From Gammaproteobacteria bacterium (GTDB taxonomy: Bacteria > Pseudomonadota > Gammaproteobacteria > J044), in assembly GCA_026995955.1 (NCBI GenBank), contig JALWNJ010000379.1, forward strand, positions 1-10,031: a stretch of 10,031 bases of DNA, in the 5' to 3' direction. The translations under genes were made by a program, and so were the position numbers. Position 1 is the first letter of the stretch. Each line of letters opens with the position of its first letter. This document shows positions 1 to 6,691 of this stretch, piece after piece. Under the pieces are notes generated by a model. That model worked only from the letters and a program-made list of their open reading frames with translations, was not told the DNA's origin and did no database searches.

Positions 1-173
1 GCGGTTATCTCGACAGCACCGTCACCTTCGGCTATCGCCTCACCCCACGCTTCCGCATCGGCATGGGTCTGGCGGCAAACCTGCTGGAAGTCACGCGCGA
101 CGATGGCACCAACCGCTTCGATGTGCGCAACAACATCGATGGCGGCCTGCTCTACCTCGGCTACCGTTTCTGA
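1..173 (+). CDS. Outer-membrane beta-barrel protein, C-terminal fragment (5' end outside window)
   Basis: This is the last 56 complete codons of a reading frame that enters from the left edge and stops with TGA at 171-173. The peptide alternates polar and hydrophobic residues in amphipathic strand-like segments (STVTFGYRL, then FRIGMGLAANLLEV). It ends GGLLYLGYRF with a C-terminal phenylalanine, the typical signature recognised by the BAM assembly machinery in outer-membrane beta-barrels. The NRFDVRNN stretch looks like a last loop leading into the terminal strand. Many EPS clusters, including exosortase-linked ones, carry a beta-barrel protein of this kind, so a role in polysaccharide export or surface display is plausible but inferred. 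The family cannot be named from so short a piece. The next gene starts 14 bases downstream on the same strand, so the two are probably co-transcribed. Confidence 0.7.
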   Translation, partial: GYLDSTVTFGYRLTPRFRIGMGLAANLLEVTRDDGTNRFDVRNNIDGGLLYLGYRF

Positions 174-187
174 TCGCGGATCGCATC

Positions 188-1294
188 ATGCGCATTCTGC
201 ATGTCATCGAATCCCTGGAGCCGGGGGGGGCAGAAAAGATCGTGGTTCATCTGGCCAATGCCTTCACCGCAGAGGGACACGAAGTTCACATCGCAATGAC
301 GCGCCGCAGCGGCGCGCTTTGCAACCAGCTTGCTCCGGGGATAGGGCTGCATGGCCCCTTCGCCTCTGAAGGCAACAGCCCTGCTGCCGTAGGGGCACTG
401 CGCAGGCTGCTCAAGTTGTACGACTTCGATGTCGTGCATCTGCACAACTGGAGTGTTCTGCTGGGTGGGGTTGCCGCGGCCCTGGGGCACCGCACCCGTG
501 TCGTCATGACCGTGCACGGCCCCTACATTCCCTATCCCCCGGGCCTCCTCCCGAGGATCAAGAAGCGGCTCCGGAATGCACTGGAATGGCTGTCCGGATG
601 GCGGCTCGATGCCGTCGCCGGCGTTTCTCCTGCCGTCGTGGCCTACACCCGAGAGAAGCTGCGCGGCACGCCCTGCCCGGTCAGCCTGCTCCTCAATGCA
701 GTGGCGGATCAGTCCGGCCCCTGCGCTCGGCAAAGATCGGCCGCAGAGCTCAATCTGGTGACTGCCGGCCGGCTGGCGACGATCAAGAATTTTCCACTGC
801 TCATCGAAGCGATGGCCCTGTTGCGGCAGCGCGGCGTGGATGCACGGCTGGTCGTCCTGGGCGAGGGCGAGGAAAGGGAAAGCCTGCAACGACGCATCGA
901 GGGACTGGGGCTTTCCGACCATGTGACACTCGCGGGCTTCCAGCAACAGGTCGGGCCGTGGTTGCGTTGCGCCGACGCCTTCGTCTGCAGCTCCAATTAC
1001 GAAGGTATCTCGCTCGCCATCCTGGAGGCCATGTCTGCCGGGCTGCCGGTGGTGGCGACGGCCGTGGGCGGCAACCCGGATCTGATCAGCGACGGGGAGA
1101 ACGGAAGGCTGGTGCCGCCGGGCGATGCCGATGCCCTGGCCACGGCCCTTGAGGAACTGGCGTCCGAGCCCGAGCTGCGACACAGGATGGGTCAAAACGG
1201 GCGCGCGCGCTATCTCCGTGACTATGCACCGGCCCCCTTCCTTGCCCGACACCGCATCCTCTACGGACTGGAAGAGGACGCTCCAGCCTCATAG
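188..1294 (+). CDS. GT4-family glycosyltransferase (GT-B fold)
   Basis: The 368-residue protein has the normal length for a retaining GT4 (Glycos_transf_1) enzyme, which transfers a sugar from a nucleotide-sugar donor to a lipid-linked or glycan acceptor at the cytoplasmic face of the inner membrane. The N-terminal domain starts ILHVIESLEPGGAEK, with the acceptor-side GGAE loop at residues 13-16 and DVVHLHNW at about 81-88. The C-terminal donor domain contains GRLATIKNFPLLIEA (about 194-208), VVLGEGEER (222-230) and an intact EX7E motif, EGISLAILE (E272 and E280), followed by PVVATAVGGNPDLI. There is no signal peptide or membrane helix. The Shine-Dalgarno is weak, and the start lies 14 bases after the upstream stop, suggesting translation along with the beta-barrel gene. 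A run of eight G bases (223-230) encodes part of the PGGA loop. The 3' end overlaps the convergent beta-helix gene by 34 bases. Donor and acceptor sugars cannot be read from the sequence. Confidence 0.93.
   Translation: MRILHVIESLEPGGAEKIVVHLANAFTAEGHEVHIAMTRRSGALCNQLAPGIGLHGPFASEGNSPAAVGALRRLLKLYDFDVVHLHNWSVLLGGVAAALGHRTRVVMTVHGPYIPYPPGLLPRIKKRLRNALEWLSGWRLDAVAGVSPAVVAYTREKLRGTPCPVSLLLNAVADQSGPCARQRSAAELNLVTAGRLATIKNFPLLIEAMALLRQRGVDARLVVLGEGEERESLQRRIEGLGLSDHVTLAGFQQQVGPWLRCADAFVCSSNYEGISLAILEAMSAGLPVVATAVGGNPDLISDGENGRLVPPGDADALATALEELASEPELRHRMGQNGRARYLRDYAPAPFLARHRILYGLEEDAPAS
223..230 (+). repeat. G8 homopolymer early in the first GT gene
   Basis: Eight consecutive G bases fall in codons 12-15 of the glycosyltransferase, in the PGGA acceptor-loop codons. 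The frame is intact at this length. A change of one base would truncate or abolish the protein. Confidence 0.9.
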
Positions 1295-2583
1295 GCCCCG
1301 ATGTCCACGGCCCGCCCCTGCACGCGGGGTCGCCCCGCCAGATCCACACGACCCAGACCGGGATGCATCACCCCCGCATCCACCAGTGGACCACCGGGAC
1401 GCGGGCTGAAATCACCCCGTTCCGGATGTTCCAGATCCGGATTGACGAACAGGGCCCGCAGCGACCAGCGACGGGCATCCAGGGAATGCAGGTCCTGCCG
1501 TCGGCGTGCCTGCCATTCGGACAATGAAAGACGCCTGTCCGAGGGATCCTCGACACGGGTAATCAGATTGTGGTCGCTGGCCAGCCCCGGCAGACTCTCG
1601 CCATCCACGGCCAGACCATCGCCCTCAGCACCAAGATCGATGAGCACATTGTTGCGTACCACACCATGGCTGCTTCCGTCACGAAACTTGAGCCCATGGT
1701 GGCTGCCCGCGGGCATGATGAGGGTATTGTTGAGATAGACATTGCCGCGCGAGGGACGGGCCCCGTCCTCGATGAAGTTGGCGATTCCCTGGAAATGATT
1801 GTCCACCAGCAGATTGTCGCGGATCAGGGAGTCGACCACCCCATCCAGGTTGATGGCCGCACTGTCGCGACCGAGTACATTGCGATACAGCAGGTTGCGC
1901 TCGATCAGGGCACCGCTGATGACGCCGTCTCCCCCTTCGATGTAACGGTCGGCATTGATCTGGATGCCGGCCTTGTGGCAATCGTGGATGCGGTTGCCGC
2001 GAATGACGGGCCGGTCACCGCTGTTGGCGACATAGATGCCATGCGACTCGAGCGTGCAGCATACCTCGTTGCCCTCGATCACGACGCCCGGGGACAGGGA
2101 GGTGGTGATCCCCTGGCTGGCAAAATGCCGCACGCGGTTGTTGCGTAGCACCACCCCGCGACGCAGATCGCCAGGAAAGCCGGAGACACGGATGCCTCGC
2201 TCGACGATGCCACGGCGACGCTCGCCCTCGAGATCGAACCCTTCCACCACCACATGATCGGCCACGATGTGGATGGCGGCATTCCGGCCATCGTGGCCAG
2301 TCGTGCCAAGGATGCGCGCCGCATGGGCCGGCTCGCTGCGCAATACCAGCGGCCGCCCTTCCGTCCCGCCCCGCTCGATGACCAGAGGCCGGTAGTCTCC
2401 GCCATGGACGATGATGGTGTCGCCGGCACCTGCCCGGTCCACGGCCTTCTGCACCTCGCGCCAGGGATGTTGCGCACTTCCATCGCCGCGCCAGTCGCTG
2501 CCTGAAGGAGCAACATGATACTCGGCAGTCAAGCCGATCCCGGGAAACAGGGCCAACAAGAACAGAATGGTCGTGATGCGCAT
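1261..2583 (-). CDS. Exported right-handed parallel beta-helix protein 1 (choice-of-anchor Q type C-terminus)
   Basis: The 440-residue protein starts with a Sec signal peptide: MRIT, a hydrophobic core LFLLALFPGIG, and probable cleavage after LTA (residue 20). The mature N-terminus EYHVAPSGSDWRGDG, with WREVQKAVDRAGAGDTIIVHGGDY (split by a few residues in comparison with relatives), is the usual opening of NosD/DUF1565-like and polysaccharide-lyase-like beta-helices. Coils with repeated asparagine turns run from about 100 to 345 (for example LRNNRV, IEGNEV, IRGNRI, IERNLL, IRDNLL, VRNNVL). The C-terminus, LVDAG then VDLAGRPRV and DIGAYE (427-432), matches the choice-of-anchor Q domain. The ATG at 2583 was chosen over an upstream in-frame start because it opens the signal peptide and follows a purine-rich AAGGGG site 5 bases away. 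It is transcribed alone, convergent with the GT. Lyase, epimerase or glycan-binding roles are possible; no catalytic residues are assigned. Confidence 0.88.
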   Translation of the reverse strand: MRITTILFLLALFPGIGLTAEYHVAPSGSDWRGDGSAQHPWREVQKAVDRAGAGDTIIVHGGDYRPLVIERGGTEGRPLVLRSEPAHAARILGTTGHDGRNAAIHIVADHVVVEGFDLEGERRRGIVERGIRVSGFPGDLRRGVVLRNNRVRHFASQGITTSLSPGVVIEGNEVCCTLESHGIYVANSGDRPVIRGNRIHDCHKAGIQINADRYIEGGDGVISGALIERNLLYRNVLGRDSAAINLDGVVDSLIRDNLLVDNHFQGIANFIEDGARPSRGNVYLNNTLIMPAGSHHGLKFRDGSSHGVVRNNVLIDLGAEGDGLAVDGESLPGLASDHNLITRVEDPSDRRLSLSEWQARRRQDLHSLDARRWSLRALFVNPDLEHPERGDFSPRPGGPLVDAGVMHPGLGRVDLAGRPRVQGRAVDIGAYEAGASSSSP

Positions 2584-2586
2584 GCC

Positions 2587-2612
2587 TTCCCCTTCCAATG
2601 CGGAAAAGGGAA
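2587..2612 (-). promoter_or_regulatory. Inverted repeat overlapping the ribosome-binding site of beta-helix 1
   Basis: On the + strand TTCCC (2587-2591) and TTCC (2593-2596) face GGAA (2602-2605) and GGGAA (2608-2612) across a five-base loop, giving nine pairs with a small internal loop. In the leftward transcript the GGAA and GGGAA arm is the Shine-Dalgarno tract just before the ATG at 2583, so the hairpin would cover it. It can form only if transcription starts upstream of about 2613, which the weak promoter candidate listed here does not satisfy. Confidence 0.3.
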
Positions 2613-2640
2613 ATGTCGCACACGCCCCGGTACGGTACAA
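2612..2640 (-). promoter_or_regulatory. Weak candidate promoter for beta-helix 1
   Basis: Reading leftward, TTGTAC (2640-2635) is followed after 17 bases by GACATT (2617-2612), which is preceded by TGC, an extended -10 feature. Each hexamer matches the consensus at only three of six positions. The predicted start near 2605 would leave a leader of about 21 bases with the purine-rich ribosome-binding site. This is the best leftward candidate in the gap but it is weak. Confidence 0.2.
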
Positions 2641-2656
2641 GTCCGGCCGCCTCCAG

Positions 2657-2685
2657 TGGACAACGGCCGTCGGATTCCCTAGATT
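2657..2685 (+). promoter_or_regulatory. Candidate sigma70 promoter for ligase and beta-helix 2 unit
   Basis: A -35 box TGGACA (2657-2662, five of six consensus bases) is separated by 17 bases from a -10 box TAGATT (2680-2685, four of six). Transcription would begin near 2692, leaving a leader of about 36 bases that contains the GGAG ribosome-binding site at 2714-2717, ten bases before the ATG at 2728. Spacing and position are right, but such matches occur by chance and no start site has been mapped. Confidence 0.42.
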
Positions 2686-2727
2686 GCCCGTCTGGGTCTA
2701 TCCCGTCCGCCATGGAGTGCCACACGC

Positions 2728-4077
2728 ATGAATCTGTACCAGGATGTCTTCTTCCGCACCCTCGATGTCTTGCGAGGTCGCCGCAACATCGAGCGCCTGC
2801 ACTTTCTGCGCAAGTCGCAATACTGGCCACTGGAGCGCATCCGTGAGTGGCAGCTGGGGCGGCTCAATGAACTGCTGCTGCAGGCACGGGAACACTCGCC
2901 CTTCCACGGCGAGCGGCTGGCCGGCATCCGCCTGCCCCTGCGCGACCTGTCCGAGATCCAGCAGCTGCCGGTACTCACCAAGGACGACATCCGCGCCCAT
3001 CAGCAGGGAATCCGCTGCACCAACATCCCCGAGCACCGATTCGTCGAGAGCCGCACCGGCGGCTCCACGGGGCAGCCGATGTTCTACTACTGGGACCGTC
3101 GCGGACAGGATTGGAACCGGGCCAGTGTCTATCGGGCCGCCGAATGGGGGGGTACCGCACTGGGCGAGCGCACCGTCCAGATGTCCGGGTCGCACTTCGA
3201 CTACAGCCAGGCACAGAGCCTGGGCAGCCGCATTACCCTGTTCCTGCAGCGTTACCGCGACCTCTCGGTGGCCTTCCTGACCGAAGAGCTGCTGGAAGCG
3301 TACTACGAGACCATCATGAAATGGCGCCCTACCGGCATCTGGGGCTATGCCAGCGGACTGGATGCCTTCGCCCGCCATATCCTCGAGCACCATCCCGATC
3401 GGCGACCGACCTTCGTGCGCGGCCTCTTCACCAGCTCCGAGACCCTGTTCCCCGAACAGCGGGCGCGTATCAACGAGGCCTTCGGCGGCGAGAAGGTGTT
3501 CGACCAGTATGGCAGTCGGGAACTCTACATGGCTTCGGAGTGCGAGGCCCACGAAGGCTATCACTTCCATGCCGAAGTCATCTTCGGCGAGGTCGTGGGC
3601 CCCGATAACCAGTGGTGCAAACCCGGGGAAATGGGGCGCATCCTGCTGACCGACCTCAGCAACCATGCCTTCCCCTTCATTCGCTACGAGATCGGCGACC
3701 TTGGCGCCATGGAGGAGGAGGAAGTCTGCGCCTGCGGACGGGCGCTGCCACGCCTGGCCCGCGTCGAGGGCCGCATTGCCGATGTCATCGTGCTGCGCGA
3801 CCGCATCCTGACCCCGCCCAATTTTGCCACCCTGTTCAGCGATTTGCGCGGTATCCGTGCCTATCAGATCCGTCAGGAACGGCCCGACCGGCTCGATGTT
3901 CTGCTGGAACCGGACGAACACTGGCAGCCCGGTTTTGCCGACTATGTCCGTGGTGCCATCGAGCAGATGGTGGCGGGCCAGGCCAGGGTGCACATCCATA
4001 CCGACCGCAAGATCGAGGTACCGGAATCGGGCAAGCGGCGGTTCATCGTCTCCGAAGTCAGCCGGGAACACCTGTGA
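2728..4077 (+). CDS. CapK/PaaK-like AMP-forming ligase (ANL superfamily)
   Basis: The 449-residue protein has the length and motif order of phenylacetate-CoA ligase-like and CapK-like adenylating enzymes, which activate a carboxylate with ATP and usually pass it to CoA or another thiol. The ATP P-loop is SRTGGSTGQP (108-117). The A5-type motif is FDQYGSRE (258-265), the A7-type region is FPFIRYEIGD (315-324) and the hinge is EGRIADVI (347-354). The C-terminal SGKRRFI (435-441) places a candidate catalytic lysine at 436. SECEAHEGYHFH (270-281) and CACG (334-337) supply cysteine and histidine residues that may form a metal site, as in some PaaK relatives; this is inference. There is no signal peptide. 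The start follows GGAG at 2714-2717. CapK homologues recur in capsule clusters, where their substrate is generally unknown; a role in acyl or amino-acyl decoration of the glycan is inferred. Its stop overlaps the start of the next gene. Confidence 0.88.
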   Translation: MNLYQDVFFRTLDVLRGRRNIERLHFLRKSQYWPLERIREWQLGRLNELLLQAREHSPFHGERLAGIRLPLRDLSEIQQLPVLTKDDIRAHQQGIRCTNIPEHRFVESRTGGSTGQPMFYYWDRRGQDWNRASVYRAAEWGGTALGERTVQMSGSHFDYSQAQSLGSRITLFLQRYRDLSVAFLTEELLEAYYETIMKWRPTGIWGYASGLDAFARHILEHHPDRRPTFVRGLFTSSETLFPEQRARINEAFGGEKVFDQYGSRELYMASECEAHEGYHFHAEVIFGEVVGPDNQWCKPGEMGRILLTDLSNHAFPFIRYEIGDLGAMEEEEVCACGRALPRLARVEGRIADVIVLRDRILTPPNFATLFSDLRGIRAYQIRQERPDRLDVLLEPDEHWQPGFADYVRGAIEQMVAGQARVHIHTDRKIEVPESGKRRFIVSEVSREHL

Positions 4078-5633
4078 GACGCGTCCTGCTCCTTGCCCTT
4101 TTCGTGCTCGCGCAACCGTTGTGTGCCGCCGAATGGTTCATCTCGCCCTCGGGCAGTGACCGGAATTCGGGCCGGACGCCCAGCCAGCCGCTGCAGACCT
4201 TTTCCCGCGCCTTTTCGCGCATGGCGCCGGGCGATACACTGATCCTGCTCGATGGCCTGTACACGGCACAGGGCACGGGCCTCATTGTCGATGGCGACGC
4301 CAGAACACAAAAATCGGCAGCCCCACCCAACGGCCGCGACCGCAGCCACATGACCCGGGTACGCGCACAACATCCAGGCGGCGCCCGGCTGCGCGCTGCG
4401 GGTGGACCGGCCATTCGCCTTGGCACACGCGAACACAAGCGACGCAACATTCACATCCAGGGACTCAGACTGGAAGGGGATGTCTTGCTCTACAACACGC
4501 AGCGCATCCATCTGAGCGAACTCGGCATCGAGGGCGGACTCTCGATCGGAACCAACGACCACTACCGGGGCAACGACTACAACCTCATTGAGGACTGCTG
4601 GATCCATGCACGCGACCGTCGGCTGACGGCCGTCAACTATCGTGCCCATCACAATGTCTGGCGCCGGGTCGTCGTCGGCAGCGACGGCTGCAGTGTTCCG
4701 GGTTGCAACGACAATCCGGGCAAGGCGGATCCCAGCGCCGGCATCACCATCTACGATTCACACCATGTCTCGCTGCAGAATGTGATCGTGCTCGACCGCA
4801 GGCTGGACCGCGCCATCGACTATGCCGACTTTTCCAGCGCACAGCACACCGATGTCGATGCCGGTTTCCTGCCAGCAGGTGTGGACGGTCACGACTTTCT
4901 GCTCTCCGACAACGAATGGCTGGGCTGCATCTCGGCCTTTTCCGAAGACCAGGCCCTGGTGCTTGAGGCCGACAATGTAAAACCGGACAGCCGCATCGCC
5001 ACCATTCGGGATTTCGTCGCCCTGTTCCCGGGCGGCGAAGGGGCAGTCGCCATCGCCAACCGGCCCTACAACTTCGACGGCAGCAGCCGTTACCGGGTCG
5101 AGCGGGTGAGCATCCATCGCCGCAACGACAGCACGCAGGCGGGCCTCTATGCCTCGCCGGAGCTGGAACAGGCCGTACACATTCGTTCGGTGCTCATCAC
5201 CGGCGGCAAGGGCGTAGGCATCGTTGCCGGAGGCACTGTGGAATCGGTGCGCATGGTGAGTCAGGGAAAGCTGCTGGGCAAGTACACCCGCTGCAGCCGC
5301 GACTGCCACCATGCCAGCCGCATGCCGCCCTGGCCCCTGCTCCCGAACGACCGCCCCCCGCAGGGACAGGCCCATCAGGAAGACATTCCGGGCGCGCTGA
5401 TCTGGTGGCGCGTCGGCCGCAGCGGCAGCTTCGAAGACGACCCGGACAGTCGCCGCCCGAGCAGCCAGCCGCTCTGGCCCTGGCCCCATGAGAAGCGAAT
5501 CCGGCGTGAGTTCTGTGCCTACGCAACGCCCCGCAGGGGCTGGTGCAAGAGCCAAAAGAGCCTGACCGCCTACCTCTGGTCCGCCTTCGGCAACGCGCCG
5601 CCGGCCTTCCCCGCCGCCCGCAGTTCACGATAG
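4074..5633 (+). CDS. Exported beta-helix protein 2, cysteine-containing C-terminal domain
   Basis: The start is the GTG at 4074, overlapping the TGA of the ligase (GTGA) and preceded by GGGA at 4064-4067. It opens a clear signal peptide (MRRVLLLALFVLAQPLCAA, predicted cleavage after residue 19). The reading frame remains open further left inside the ligase gene, but that part is an out-of-frame shadow. The mature protein begins EWFISPSGSD, close to EYHVAPSGSD of beta-helix 1, then TLILLDGLY, the usual first-coil motif. The body (about 110-390) resembles a parallel beta-helix, with runs such as IHIQGLRLEG, NLIEDCWIHA and VSLQNVIVLD. It lacks the DIGAYE C-terminus of the other two. Instead residues 400-505 contain CSRDC (407-411), LWPWP (467-471), C481 and C491. 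The last residues are encoded over the convergent GT gene. Translational coupling suggests it works on the product of the ligase pathway; the activity is unknown. Confidence 0.85.
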   Translation: MRRVLLLALFVLAQPLCAAEWFISPSGSDRNSGRTPSQPLQTFSRAFSRMAPGDTLILLDGLYTAQGTGLIVDGDARTQKSAAPPNGRDRSHMTRVRAQHPGGARLRAAGGPAIRLGTREHKRRNIHIQGLRLEGDVLLYNTQRIHLSELGIEGGLSIGTNDHYRGNDYNLIEDCWIHARDRRLTAVNYRAHHNVWRRVVVGSDGCSVPGCNDNPGKADPSAGITIYDSHHVSLQNVIVLDRRLDRAIDYADFSSAQHTDVDAGFLPAGVDGHDFLLSDNEWLGCISAFSEDQALVLEADNVKPDSRIATIRDFVALFPGGEGAVAIANRPYNFDGSSRYRVERVSIHRRNDSTQAGLYASPELEQAVHIRSVLITGGKGVGIVAGGTVESVRMVSQGKLLGKYTRCSRDCHHASRMPPWPLLPNDRPPQGQAHQEDIPGALIWWRVGRSGSFEDDPDSRRPSSQPLWPWPHEKRIRREFCAYATPRRGWCKSQKSLTAYLWSAFGNAPPAFPAARSSR

Positions 5634-6691
5634 AGCGTCAGCCACAGCGGCACCACCCGCTCCGGCGCCAGCCGTTCCACCGCCTGGCGCGCCCGTTCCG
5701 CCATCGTGGCCGCAAACTCGGGATCGCCGATCAGCCTCAGCGCAGCCTTGGCCATGGCCGTCTCGTCCCCCACCGGCACCAGCAGGGCCGTCTCGCGGTC
5801 CTGTACCATCCACGGAATTCCTCCGGCCCGAGTGCTGACCACGCAACAGCCACTGGCCTGGGCCTCCAGCAACGACATCGGCATGTTGTCGACCGTGGAG
5901 GCGTTGAGCAGGATGTCGGCCCAGGCATGATGCCGCGGCATCTCCTCGTTGGGCACATTGCCCAGAAACTCGACGGCATCCGAAACGCCCAGGCTGCGGG
6001 CCAGGCCCTCGAGCGCCCCCCGTTCCGGCCCACTGCCGGCAATCCGCAGGCGCGCATCCGGATGTACCTGATGGACCAGAGCAAAGGCGCGCAGCACCGT
6101 ATCCACCGCATAGAGTGGGGTGAGGTTTCGTGCCGACAGCAGGCGGGGCGGTTGCATTCGCGGCGGTCGATAGTCGAAACGCGCCAGGTCCAGGATGTTC
6201 GGGATCACCCGGGGCGCCATCCCCAGTGCCTTCAGCTTGTGTTCCAGGAAGGCGGAGGGGACCACCAACGCAGCCGCCTCGCGTCGCGTCCGCTCCCGCG
6301 CCCGCCGGCTGCGGCGGAAAAAGCCCGCGGCCGCACCGCCATGATGATTGATGATGACGGGCACCCCGCGGCGCCGGCCCTCGGACAGAACCGGCAGGGC
6401 AAAGAGATGGTAATTGAGCCCGGAACCGGACAGCACATGCAGGACATCGACCTCGGGCAGTCGGCGCAGGGCCCGCAGGAACCGCAGCCAGCGCAACAGG
6501 CCACGCACCCCACGCAGGCTTTCGACGAAGGCAATCCGCGAACGGGTGTTGTGGCGCAGTTCCACGACCTCGCAGCCGGCCCCGACAAGGGCAGTCGACA
6601 GCGCCCGGGCTTGCACCGGGAGTCCGGCACCTGGCGGCGGAAACTCGCTGATGACCGCCACCCGCAGCGGGCGGCCATCAGTATCGGGCAT
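5570..6691 (-). CDS. GT4-family glycosyltransferase, DN-x-P variant
   Basis: The 373-residue protein is a GT-B enzyme of the same broad family as the first GT but not a close copy. The N-terminus VAVISEFPPPGAGLPVQARAL (broken here by the usual glycine-rich loop at 20-24) is the acceptor domain. DVLHVLSGSG (82-91) and NHHGG (115-119) follow. The donor domain has LLSARNLTPLYAVDTVLRAF (184-203), RIAGSGPERGALEGL (216-230) and VDNMPMSLLEA (267-277). Here the first glutamate of EX7E is aspartate (D268) and the second is E276, a variant common in GT4 proteins with a DNxP signature. The ATG at 6691 was chosen because the conserved first strand begins right after it; the frame is open further upstream only inside asnB. 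It overlaps the asnB stop by 14 bases, so translation is probably coupled. No membrane segment is evident. The 3' end overlaps beta-helix 2 by 64 bases. Confidence 0.92.
   Translation of the reverse strand: MPDTDGRPLRVAVISEFPPPGAGLPVQARALSTALVGAGCEVVELRHNTRSRIAFVESLRGVRGLLRWLRFLRALRRLPEVDVLHVLSGSGLNYHLFALPVLSEGRRRGVPVIINHHGGAAAGFFRRSRRARERTRREAAALVVPSAFLEHKLKALGMAPRVIPNILDLARFDYRPPRMQPPRLLSARNLTPLYAVDTVLRAFALVHQVHPDARLRIAGSGPERGALEGLARSLGVSDAVEFLGNVPNEEMPRHHAWADILLNASTVDNMPMSLLEAQASGCCVVSTRAGGIPWMVQDRETALLVPVGDETAMAKAALRLIGDPEFAATMAERARQAVERLAPERVVPLWLTLYRELRAAGKAGGALPKADQR

Larger units (their letters stand above)
2584..2727. promoter_or_regulatory. Divergent intergenic region between beta-helix 1 and the CapK-like ligase
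   Basis: At 144 bases this is the longest gap without a gene in the window, and the only place from which the two divergent genes can be driven locally. It holds a fair sigma70-like promoter for the rightward unit and a weak one for the leftward gene, plus an inverted repeat next to the leftward start codon; each is listed separately. A short direct repeat, GGTACGGTAC (2629-2638), lies near the middle. No RpoN-type GG-N10-GC site with good flanks was found. Confidence 0.6.

Noticed and set aside
161..1252. Open frame of 363 codons on the - strand opposite the first GT
   Set aside because: There is no motif or plausible start context; the GT on the + strand is unambiguous.
2584..2727. RpoN (-24/-12) promoter, looked for because some EPS systems use one
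   Set aside because: The closest candidate, GG at 2672-2673 with TTGC at 2684-2687, has 12 instead of 10 bases between GG and GC and lacks the TGGCAC flank.
2698..4071. Open frame of 457 codons on the - strand opposite the ligase gene
   Set aside because: It mirrors the ligase reading frame, has no recognisable motif, and the + strand carries complete ANL motifs.
3612..4073. Upstream extension of the beta-helix 2 frame inside the ligase gene
   Set aside because: It is out of frame with the ligase and has no protein-like signal; the signal peptide begins at the GTG at 4074.
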